Source: Antedon bifida
Lineage: Eukaryota; Echinodermata; Crinoidea; Comatulida; Antedonidae
Direction of reading: 5' to 3'
Length of the DNA: 64,000 nucleotides
Assembly (NCBI GenBank): GCA_963402885.1
Contig: OY727103.1
Span: forward strand, 18,192,085-18,256,084
In this document: piece after piece, positions 12,996 through 23,000 of the stretch
How positions within the stretch are numbered: position 1 is the stretch's first letter
How the letters are laid out: each line of letters opens with the position of its first letter
Program-made: the position numbers and the translations under genes
The notes under the pieces: generated by a model
Database searches by the model: none
The model's input: the letters and a program-made list of their open reading frames with translations, nothing else
Told to the model about the DNA's origin: nothing

Positions 12996-13392
12996 TATTT
13001 ATAGTGGGAGATGACAAATAATCAAGAGAGGTCTGTAATTTGGTAACAAAAGTATGTTGTTTGTTGTTACCTTTTAAATATAATACTACTGTAGGTGTGT
13101 TACCCCATTGCACTCATAAACATTCATTATTTGTATTACCGGTAGCAACTTAATTTCACAGTAATTGTAAATTAAAAATGATTTTTTTTTAACATTTTTT
13201 TTTTTTTGGACAAATGAGTGATTTGTTTTTTTGTTTGTAGGCAAGTTCATTCTCTTGTCGCCCTACATTTTCACTCGTATGTCGCTCATTTTTATTTTTA
13301 ACTAACAAACTCCCTCATCCATCAACAATTTAATGTAATTTGTGATAAAAATGTACTTACAAATAATCATCCCTCGGGGGTAAAAGGTGCAC
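12996..13392. other. intergenic sequence
   Basis: T-rich tracts near 13180-13230; no feature recognised. Confidence 0.4.
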
Positions 13393-13581
13393 CTATTGTC
13401 CGAATTTATCAGACCAGGTGTGAGACACCTGTTGTGAACTCAGTTGCCGTTTCCCTTCCTGAAGTAGCTCTTGCCGCATTTCAAGCAGTCTACTAAACAT
13501 CTTTGGCGTCTCAAACTCGAGTGTCGGATTATGAAATTTTGTTCTTGAACGACTTCTTAGATTATACCTCCCAGTGGACAT
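13393..13581 (-). CDS. hypothetical short protein or first coding exon
   Basis: A 62-codon open frame on the minus strand begins MSTGRYNLRSRSRTK and continues with a charged, probably helical stretch (MFSRLLEMRQELLQEGK). The composition (basic N-terminus, Glu/Gln-rich helix, few hydrophobic runs) is more protein-like than most short frames nearby. The run RYNLRSRSR is common at the N-terminus of retroelement gag-like and nucleic-acid-binding proteins, from general knowledge. A possible splice donor (CAACAG followed by GTGTCT) lies about 33 bases before the stop, so this could be a first exon. No downstream exon was identified. It is a weak call. Confidence 0.3.
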   Translation of the reverse strand: MSTGRYNLRSRSRTKFHNPTLEFETPKMFSRLLEMRQELLQEGKRQLSSQQVSHTWSDKFGQ

Positions 13582-14529
13582 ACTTCCCTATTGTAAATAA
13601 AATTGATTTTATAATAACAAAAATTATTTTACTGAAGTTATTACAGTAACTAAATTGTTGTTAATTTGTTGCAATCAAAAGTGGTATCGTCACAGTCAAC
13701 CAAGCATGTCATTTATTCTATCTACTATCCATTGGTCGCCCTTGAAAACAATTAATTTCACCATGTTGATGGCCACCCCATTACTATTGACTATCAGCAT
13801 GGTCAATGGCGTGCCGTTGAGGAAAATATCTATAGTGTTTAATATTTTTTGGCACACGTGTCATTTTCCTCAAGTGTGTGCCAGTACAGTAATAGCTTAC
13901 TAAAAAATTCCACTGCGCATGACGTTCTTGATTTGATTTATTATAATATGTCAGCGCGCGCCATATAGCGTAGTAAGTAATCAGAAAATCGCATACTGAA
14001 GACGTTTAGTGAACAAAGTGTTACTCGTGCCAGTTGGCTTAGCCGATAGCTATGTGCACCGGGCTTTAGGCACATGGTCGACTATGCAAAGGATAGACAA
14101 CTTTAAATTGACACACAGTCACTTTTTAGTTCAACACTAAAAAAAATCTTGCACACGAGAACAAGCCGTCAGTATTATTCTACTTCAAATTCAACAATTA
14201 AAGAAAACAATCGTACGTGCAATAGACATTCAACAATATACCAACAATGGTTTGATTAGTAGGGGAATTAACACTGATGAAACAGATAAGTCTACTCATT
14301 AATTTAATTCTTAATAGCACATACATCGGTGACCCCATAGACGTCTGACTTTATCATATAACTGTAAATATGGCTAAATTAGATGCCAGTAAGAGGTCAA
14401 TTGCAGTGTCATGTATAGCTATGATGCCTGGTTGCAGCATGTCATATTAAAGCTAATATGTGCAAAAAAGACTGATTTACTAAAGAAATTATTCATGTTA
14501 ATAATTCATTATTTTATACAACTACATCA
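13582..14529. other. intergenic sequence
   Basis: No gene recognised. The 13900-14060 part is somewhat CpG-richer (gcgcgcgcc) than its surroundings and could be a promoter for the open frame at 13393-13581, but no core elements are decisive. Confidence 0.35.
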
Positions 14530-14745
14530 GTAAGAACGTAAAGAAGGCTGATATGGTATGGTCACCTGCTCCGTTTAAATGAAAACATACCAGCTAAGAT
14601 CGCTAAAAGGAAGACCAAAAACAACATGGATGGCAAACATAAAAAAGTTAACATAACTTTTCTTATGCAGACCTACTTGCTTGCTCAAAAATGTACTGGG
14701 TGGCGAACACAAGTGAGATGCGCAATGTCTAATGACGATTAGTAT
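14530..14745 (+). mobile_element. LINE reverse-transcriptase C-terminus, degraded
   Basis: Plus-strand fragments in shifting frames resemble the C-terminal end of RTE/I-type LINE ORF2 proteins: a WYGH-like word, then LKGRPKTTWMANIKK, then LLAQKCTGWRTQVR. The GRPKTTW word corresponds to the conserved GRPxxTW segment of these elements. Several stops are present. The rest of the element is not visible, so this is a decayed, truncated insertion. Confidence 0.55.
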
Positions 14746-15533
14746 TTAAGATGATATCATTTTATGTTTTGAAAAAATGTTTATGATTTACGTCATAAAC
14801 TAATTGTCCATTCTTCTCAAATTAATCAATACAGAACTTTATTTATAGCGCCAATGTTACAAGGAATCTGAAATTGTGACGTCAATGAAATACAGTACTC
14901 TCTATTTTTAGCATACAGAAACAGGGTAATTTCAGGGTTATTACATGACATTCTTTAAAATAATGGATACATTTTGTACACTAATCGTTTCTTTTTATTG
15001 GGCTACAGAGGAATTAAAACTGACTTGTTCGGAGCAATGTTCTAAAAATGCTAACTATCTACTATAATGTTTAACACATGGTGTTGAACTAAAGGTTCTC
15101 AAACCTATTAAATGAGAATTTCCTTTCTATAAGACTATACTCCTGAACCTATTTTTACACTTTATGACCAAGTCATTATTGTGGTCAATTCTTTAAGGGC
15201 CTGTTCAGACAGAGAGATTTATGCTTCGTGTTATATGCAGCGTACAACTCCATACGTCTGAATCAGGAAAAGATATGGAAGCTACCTCTTACAAACTACA
15301 TTACACTGATTTTTTGTTCGTTACGACAGCTTTAGTTAGTGTACAATGCTTACGATAAAAAAAACGATTTTGAACTCCAACCAATCAAATTTAATCTTGC
15401 ACCCAAATCTGTGACACACAGAAAGTGAAAGTGTTAGTTAATCGAGTCTGAACACTTTGCTGTTCCAAAGCGCAACTCCATGGATCTGAACATATACTCA
15501 AAGATTACTTGTAAAATTATTTCAGTAGTACTG
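14746..15533. other. intergenic sequence, possible MITE
   Basis: The segment from about 15198 (gggcctgttcagacagagag) to 15490 repeats the words caactccat and tctgaa at both ends in the same orientation. It may be an unclassified small transposon; no open frame is supported. Confidence 0.3.
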
Positions 15534-15918
15534 TACGTCAAAATACGGCCATAATGCGTTAAAACACTGGTTCTCATCAAGTTAAGCAACATAGGGATGG
15601 GTTGCATTCTTGGATAGGAAATAGTCTCTAGGTTTATCACCTTGGGTGCTGTATAGACCAGAGAGTGATAAGGGAATCGGACTAGAATGTGACAGACATG
15701 GGTTTGAGCCAGTCTGCTGTGCCATATCGATTTTATCCTAAACAAAATGCATTGCCTTGTCCTTTGGATGAGACATTAAACCGTTGGTCTCATACATACA
15801 GACATGTTTACAAAAATGTTGTACTCTATACTATGTGAAAAGTGTATGGGGATCGTCTCCCGGTGTGCTGATCTGGTAGGCGCTGCATTGCAGGCTGTTG
15901 TGGGTCCGTAGAGGGCCT
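15534..15918 (+). mobile_element. 5S rRNA-derived SINE (SINE3 type)
   Basis: The head (15534-15654) follows 5S rRNA order: acggccata, aacactggttctc, the intact A box aagttaagcaaca, cttggat, and ggtgctgta. The stretch between ggttctc and aagttaag is shortened and the C box is degenerate, so it is not a functional 5S gene. The body contains ccttgtcctttggatgagac followed by attaaaccg, a core known from 5S-headed SINEs of vertebrates and other deuterostomes. It would have been mobilised by a partner LINE. A-box integrity shows only ancestry, not current transcription. Confidence 0.7.
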
Positions 15919-15949
15919 AATCCAAATTTACTCAGTTTCCAGTTTAAGC

Positions 15950-16600
15950 TTGAGGATAATAAATACCTACACCTTTACTTTTAAAATTTCGAGAAAAGGT
16001 AACAATAATTATTTGTACATATTTAACTGTCATGTCAATTCTATGTGTGGTTAAGCCTTGGAGCATGATACATTTATGACATTTGTAACAAATTAGAAAT
16101 TTTAACTTAAGAAACCTATGGTATCTGTGAACGCGCAAAACCCAATAGAAATTTAACAAAAATGTGCATACCATTCTCCAGATTTGCAATATAAGTCATA
16201 AATATATATTCGTTCACGGACCAAATATTTGGAACGCGCTCTATAAAACCAATAAATTAAAATTCCAATACTCTGTTAAAAAAGAAACTAAAGAAATGAT
16301 ATTGAGTACATACTAAAAAAAGAGGGCGAAAATAAACAAAAGCATTTTAGGCCTATTATAGTATACTGAGCCGCTCATGATCGGTATAGTGCCTCTGGGG
16401 GACAAACAGGATTCATCCGGTTTTTTGTCCTTTTATACCTCACCTGTGGTGATCACTTTGATTGGTGGTCACACTTATGTGCGTCACTATTAAGTAGAGG
16501 GGAATTTCCCCTTTTTTCCGACTGGGGAATGCCCCACCAAAGTTTCTGACCGGTTGTCCCGGATGTTGTTTTTTTGTACATAATTTTCTTTTTTTTTATG
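15950..16600 (+). mobile_element. LINE 3' end with RT C-terminal remnant
   Basis: On the plus strand, FVHGPNIWNALYKTN at about 16207 corresponds to the YxGPxxWNxLP word near the C-terminus of CR1/Jockey-type LINE proteins, followed by FQYSVKKETKEMILSTY and a stop. Upstream sequence is too decayed to frame confidently. Downstream GC-richer DNA (16360-16560) is probably the element's 3' untranslated region. The left boundary is approximate. Confidence 0.5.
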
Positions 16601-17429
16601 CATGTTGTCTGGCATGTATTATGTACTGTATGTTTAAATGGTTTACCAAACTGACAAGCTCTTTTGGTTACTGTACAATTGAATATTGTAAATGTAATTG
16701 TGAATTGTGAATAAATATATTCTCTAATTTGTTTTTTTATTTCAATAAGACCACTTAAAAGGTGAACTGTCATCAATTTGGTCTTGTAGAGGTTTTCCAA
16801 GGTACGGTACTCTACTTTTAATTTTTATGAGATTTGTAGGAGATTGTACTTACACCATCAAGCCAAGTAGCGTTTTAGTTGGGAATGGTGCATTTCGGAT
16901 GTATATTGGTGAGTAATCATCGTCCACACAGCAACCAACCCAACAATGACGAAACTTCCTGTATAGTGCGTAGGGGGTGGAATAGTTCGTTTCTCCATGA
17001 TAATTATATATTAGAGCATTTAAAGTGGTTAATATTAACATTATAGGGTCTGTTATAATAGCAGTTGTTCACAATAGTGTTATCTCATGTACCTCTCATT
17101 TAAAAGAATAAATAATTCAACAACTTGTATTAAAAGAATACATTAAATTGTATGTTATAACAAATAGATCATTTTGTTATAATTTATAGGTCCTCATATG
17201 ACATGACATTGGCCACTGGGACAAAAGCCTGTTGGCACTCAGACAATTGGACTGCCTGATTGGGGTCTACATAATTGTCATGAACCTTAATACTCAGACT
17301 GTATATCAACAGCTTGATACATACTAATTTATTCATCACACAAGATCAGATAGCCGAGTTTTCCCTATTCTGACGCAATTGCAGTTTGAGACCACTTTGC
17401 GAAAAAAGGTAATTTTCAAACCAAATGAA
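16601..17429. other. intergenic sequence
   Basis: No gene recognised; the open frames on the minus strand are broken and lack family likeness. Confidence 0.35.
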
Positions 17430-17650
17430 AAAAAATCTTCTGTCCACAATAACAGGGGTTGAATGGATCAGTACACCGGAGTAACCCACTACACACGAGC
17501 AAGATGTGTACACTGAACCTCCAGTTTTAAGTCCTTATCCAAGAAAGAAGACCTGTTCTACTACCACCAGAACAATGGTCGAGGAGTGACTTATACATGT
17601 GCCGATTGTACAGCTATAGTTTCGGGCTGTAAATTTAATGATGCTTCCAA
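17430..17650 (-). mobile_element. tRNA-headed SINE copy (family S)
   Basis: Minus-strand copy of a dispersed repeat also present at 27960-28055, 47700-47890 and 53860-54005. Shared words, given here on the plus strand: tactaccaccagaacaatgg, cgattgtacagctat, gtacactgaacctccag and cttatccaagaa. The B-box-like word is better kept in the 47.7-kb copy (ggttcaagtc). Confidence 0.5.
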
Positions 17651-18699
17651 GTTCAGATACCCTCCAGTAAACATTACAGTATGGTATTTTAACGGTCTCC
17701 TGTCCCCCAGCCTTATTACTTTGCTTTGCCCCTAAAAAATCCTTCCACATGCCCCTTTCCGGTTTAAACTCAATTACTCTTTTTTTCTACAACGCTTGTA
17801 GTGATGAAAATTAATAGTTTGGACCAGCAGCACTAATTGACTGCTGGATTTACTTGCCCGAAGGTGTATGTATTCATTTCATTTATGGTAATGCACGATT
17901 CTAATTCTAGTTTGTTCTTTAATCAAATATAAAAAGAGTCAATTTTATCATTTGCATTTGTGTTTCTCTTTTTAGAAGAAATATGACCTTCCTTTATTTG
18001 ACCTTGACTTCGTAATTAGGATGCTTTTTATTATTAAGTGAAAGCATTGAGGTAGTCATGAAGATTGATTTCTTAAAGGTGTTTTTTAAAGGCACTATCC
18101 CTACATTTTTTGTAAAAGTAATGCACATTATTTAGAAACATTAAACCAGGTCATTCCTAAATGAATTATATTAAAAGAGAAAAACAATGTACACCTATTG
18201 TAGCTCGTATCGGATGTCCTCTCATACAGGACTTAGATTGTAGACAAACAATGTTAACGTACGAACATCGTACGCTAGCTGAAGGCCTAGCCTGGCTCAG
18301 TGCTGAAATAATTTTTTTGGCAAAACTGCGCATACTTCAAGTTGGGTTTCTGAATAATACACACATAACTAAAGTTACCCATACAGACTATGTGACCTAG
18401 GTTTCACATAACGGTGCAGGTAGTGTTCACGTAAGGCGTAAAGTAATCGTTATATATGCGTGACATTGTCACACACTGAATGTATTAATGTCTGACATTG
18501 TATCCAGGCCTTTTCTTTTGAGGTGAGCGAGTGCGATCCCTAACACACTCCTAAACTGCCCTTGAGGAGTGTGATTTACAACACACAAACACCAACAATT
18601 TTAAAAAGACAAGGCCTCGTATCAACACAAAAAAGATGTATAAAAAGTACTGGGATGTACTTTGTATTAGCCATGGAAAATCCCAGCTAACAAATTTAT
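17651..18699. other. intergenic sequence
   Basis: No gene recognised. Confidence 0.4.
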
Positions 18700-18935
18700 G
18701 TTAAAAAAATGTACTGGTTTTTAAAACGTTTCGAAAAGACGATCACAAATGTTCTGAAAATTATTTCGTTATATTATAACGTTCTGTAAATGTTTTGATT
18801 TTATTCTTCTGTTTGACAGATCTTTTTAGTTTGTTGCAATCGTTATTATAACGTTTTTATAACGTTTTGATGCAAACCAAACCTTAAAAAACCCAAATGC
18901 AAACGTTTCGATTACGTTTTACAAACGTTCTGTGT
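18700..18935. repeat. AACGTT-rich short repeat cluster
   Basis: The palindromic core AACGTT and variants (tataacgttctg, aacgttttga, aaacgtttcg, aaacgttctg) recur about eight times in both orientations. This looks like a MITE built from short subterminal repeats; its ends are not clear. Confidence 0.45.
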
Positions 18936-19592
18936 TTGATGGAATAAGACCTAAAATCAATTTCAATGCTTTTATTTTGATTTAAAATTTAAATACTAAT
19001 ACAGAACCATTTAATATAAATAATATATTATTATTTATTTTGGATTAAAAGGTTGCCACCGAATAACCTATTTTAAGAGATCTTGCCATTATGTATACAA
19101 TTTTAATAGCTCATTAGCAATTGTAAACATTTAAAATAAATTAGCTTATATTAATAATTAATTCCTAGTAATAGAGCAGCAGTCAGTGTTCTGGTTTTAC
19201 CAGCAAGATTCAACGGAATAAATTACTCCTAACCTGTATTCAAAATAAGTGTACTAAGAAAATAACGTAAAATAAACATGTGTTCAGTTGGTAGACAAGG
19301 ACATTAAAACTAAAAGCCATTTAAAAAACATTATAAAGAGAAATTGGCAGGCAACAAAAAAGATTAAACTACACAACAAAACTCATTGTATGAGAAATCA
19401 GCGACAAAATCAAAATGATGGATGGAAATGGCTAAGGAAACCAGCAGACAACAACCTTTGGATTACATGATGTTTTTGCTATATTTATTATTGAGACAGC
19501 CATTTTATTTTTGTTTGTATTTGGTATTTAATATTTTAAGGTTGAGGATTGTATGTTTAATGAATATTAATGATTTTATTTTACTCATGTTT
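18936..19592. other. AT-rich intergenic sequence
   Basis: No gene recognised downstream of the Brambleberry-like gene. Confidence 0.4.
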
Positions 19593-19595
19593 ACT

Positions 19596-19946
19596 AATAC
19601 CCTTTCCACATCTGCAAATGTAACAAGTTGTAACCAGGTTTGCATAGTGTGAAGACAATTTTGTGGAAAATCTCCCGAGATTTCACAGGGGTCCCTTGTA
19701 AAATCTCGGAAGAAAAACACACCAACAAGAGGCGTGTGTTTTTGTTCCGAGATGTTCCGAGTTCTTACTGCATGCGCATGTATTGGCCTGATATTAACTG
19801 ACCAATCATAGTGCGCAACTATTCTTTCCTCTCAAGATTTCACAAGGTTCGTGTATGCATGTGTGAAAACATGAAAAAAGTCTGGAGATATCTGGTTACA
19901 ACCTGTTACAAGTTGTAACAATTTATGCAGATGTGAAAAGGGTATT
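19596..19946. mobile_element. MITE with AATACCC terminal inverted repeats
   Basis: A 351-bp element. The left end AATACCCTTTCCACATCTGC is matched by the inverted right end (gcagatgtgaaaagggtatt), followed inward by inverted ttgtaac words. It is flanked on each side by ACT (19593-19595 and 19947-19949), a candidate 3-bp target duplication. It lies just beyond the 3' end of the Brambleberry-like gene. Confidence 0.75.
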
Positions 19947-20025
19947 ACTGTAGTGTAAATATATAAACAAATTTTTAGAAAGGTGGCTGTAAAAGTATTG
20001 GAAATAATAATATATTATTTATCTA

Positions 20026-20031
20026 TTTATT
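20026..20031 (-). terminator. polyadenylation signal AATAAA for the Brambleberry-like gene
   Basis: AATAAA on the minus strand lies only a few bases after the proposed stop codon, supporting the choice of the last exon. Confidence 0.45.
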
Positions 20032-20035
20032 TACT

Positions 20036-23000
20036 TCATACTTCAAGAGCGTAAAGCTGATTTTATAAATAATAATAAAAGTTAAAATAAAGATATTTAT
20101 ATACAATTAAATCTTTAAAAAAAAGCGATAAAAGGTAGCAAAAATAATATTAAACTGTTTTTCAAAAAGTAAAAAAAAAAGTTTAATATTAAAATTCAAA
20201 GAAATAATGGAGTTTCTGATATTAACTTACTTGATTTTTAGAAGGCTTTTCTTTCTTTTTAGTTTTATTCCCGGATATTAGATTTGTAGTATCAGCGACA
20301 AAATCTATAAATTGAAACAAAAATGCTGAAAATATATAGAGTCAGTATATGGGTAAAATTAATCTAATACGTATTCAAACTAAAAGGTAAAATGATACTA
20401 GACCTACATCCTAAAAATCTATAAAGATTGAAAAATTAAGTTCATAATATTAAAGATGTATTGTCCCCCAAAAACATAAAAAAATTAAGATTAATAATTT
20501 AATCAGATTTTGAATAGGCAATTTCACAGTTTTAACAAAGTTATTCACTTCTGTAGAAAAAAAATCATCAAAAATAATTATTTCACTTATAAAAAGAAAT
20601 GGTTAATTTTAACCAAAAACCATTGTCTTCCAGACAATTCAGGTATATTTTGCTTTAAATTACATTTTTTGGTGGAAAATGTTTTTTTTTTGGTTCAAGT
20701 TTTTGGTCATAGTGAATAACTATTATGTGATATTAAAATGGCATATTCAAAAAAAAAAATTTAAAAAATTATTTTTTAGGAGGACAATACATCTTTAAGC
20801 CAAGCATTAAAACAAAAAACACTATAAAAAATGTTTAATGAAATTAGTTGTTTAACAAAGTCTTGGTTTATTATTACCTTATGACATGTTATTGACATAC
20901 TGTACATATTATGTAATACATAATGTATTTGATAAACAAAATCAAATCAAATGCAGAGGGCAGTAGACATATTTAGTAACTTCTCAGAGTTCTCTAGCTA
21001 TAGCTAGTTTCAATCCCTCCCACTGTGTGAACTTGCCATTGTTTCTGGCTTTCACACCAGCCCCACCCTTTTCCACTTATAGTCCAAGTTTCCTGGACTT
21101 TCTGCATTCTCACTCCTGAGGACGATCAAAGCATATTGATTGAAACGTCGAGAAACTCAACAGTTCATTTCAGAACTAATATACGTGGTGTACCGCAAAC
21201 TTGATATTAACTTCTCAGAGGTAATTAAGAATTTAAAAATTACTCAAAAACAATAAAACTGATTCAGTATTTATTCATTTAGTCTAATACTTGAAGTGCT
21301 AAAGCATTGATTTCCAAAGTGATTTATTTCTGGAAACTGTTGTTTGTTGAATTGCAGAATTTGAGGCCAGTTAAATTTCAATAAACACGTACGACGAAAT
21401 ATATTATATCATCTAAAAAAAATGTTTATGCAAAGACAAATATGTCGCAATTTTTCAACCCATCTAGGCAGCATGAATTTTTATTTGCAAAAACATGAGG
21501 TATAGAGCAAAAGTTTCGTGGCCAGTATCTAAGGAGTGGAGGACCAGTAAAAATGTATTTTTATTGGTCATTTTGGCTAGTTAACAAAACCTTAATGGAG
21601 ATCCCTGCCCAGGTACACAGTTCTGTAAGAAAAGGACTTGATAATTGAATAAATAAAAGTTCTGCAAAATACCAACCTGATATCCTAGAGGAGAGGTTCA
21701 GTATATGACTGCTATCAAGAAATGATGTTGGATCTTCCATCGACTGAGGAGCGGTCTGAAAACTGACCGTTGTATCGTCCGAGTCACTGCTACCATCTGA
21801 TGGTATATACGTGTAGTCTAGTTCTAAAGTGTCATCCAAGTCAATGCGATCTTCAAAACCTGAAACATACAAGAGAAAACAATAAACTTTCAAACTGACA
21901 ACAATGTTACGCAATTTGTTGTGCCTACTGTTCTGCCTGAAGCGTGGTTCCCACTAGCAACACATCCCACAGAATGTACAAAAATGCCCTTCCGATAATT
22001 GTGTTTGCTCCCACCTCTGTGAAATCAAACGTCCTTGGTTGCGCATCAACGTTAGTTGCCATAGACTTTGGCCTGGTTCACCCACATACTTGATACTTGA
22101 TTATACTATGTTTTTCCTTTATTCATGCATTGCGTTGTTGCATGATATCCAACAAATATTACTTCCCATAGCAAAGTTGACAGCACTGTTGTCGGTTCCA
22201 CTTGTGATTACACAATACGGCACCTCGCACTGCTTCGATACGTTGTTGCATTACGTCCCAGTGAGACTCACATGCAAGTGTGCTTGGTTATATTTTATAA
22301 TACAGAGGATGGCAAATATTACTGTACAATGTAATGCATGTTCATTATTCCATGAATACACCGTTTTGTTTACATGGTTGTAGAATGAATTCAGTCCTAT
22401 TGGTTTGTGGATTTACAGCTATACAGTAGTATTAAAAAGGGGTCAGCTTATGAGACCCACCAAAACGTTCTCTTATTATTGGTTATCCTGGCCCTTGAAT
22501 AGGGTTTGGGAATAGTGTAATATCCTGCCCATAGTTCAGGAAGGTGTACCCTTATACTGTATGGGTGTCACTGAAGAGGTTGGCTGTAGTATCAAAAATT
22601 ATTGCCAACTTCGAAAGTGTCCTCTTATTAGGGGTGTCACCTGAATAAAGGTGCCTCTGAATAGGGGTTTCCGAATGGACAGGAACTATGTCAGCACTGT
22701 ATTAAAGATAGTAAAATTTTACCATTGCATATTATGTGAATCTTATTACAAAAAACAGGTATTCCAAAAAAAGTGATTTTACAGTCGAAGTATATGGAAT
22801 AATTGCCGTTACCTGTCGGAGAGTTTGGGCAACTGTCCACTGCTGTATAATTGATTGCACGGCTGAATGAAGAATTGGAAGTAATTGTTGGTACCATTGT
22901 TGATGAGGAGGATGCAATACGATTTAAACTTGGTGGTTCGATAGATGGATGTGATGTAGAGTCTGTAGAAAACATTAAAAAAGATAATACTTTATTTAAA

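Noticed and set aside
15540..15655. 5S rRNA gene
   Set aside because: Internal deletion, degenerate C box and a SINE body directly attached; a 5S-derived SINE instead.
22039..22383. 114-codon plus-strand frame
   Set aside because: Intronic and antisense, no splice context, composition typical of AT-rich chance frames.
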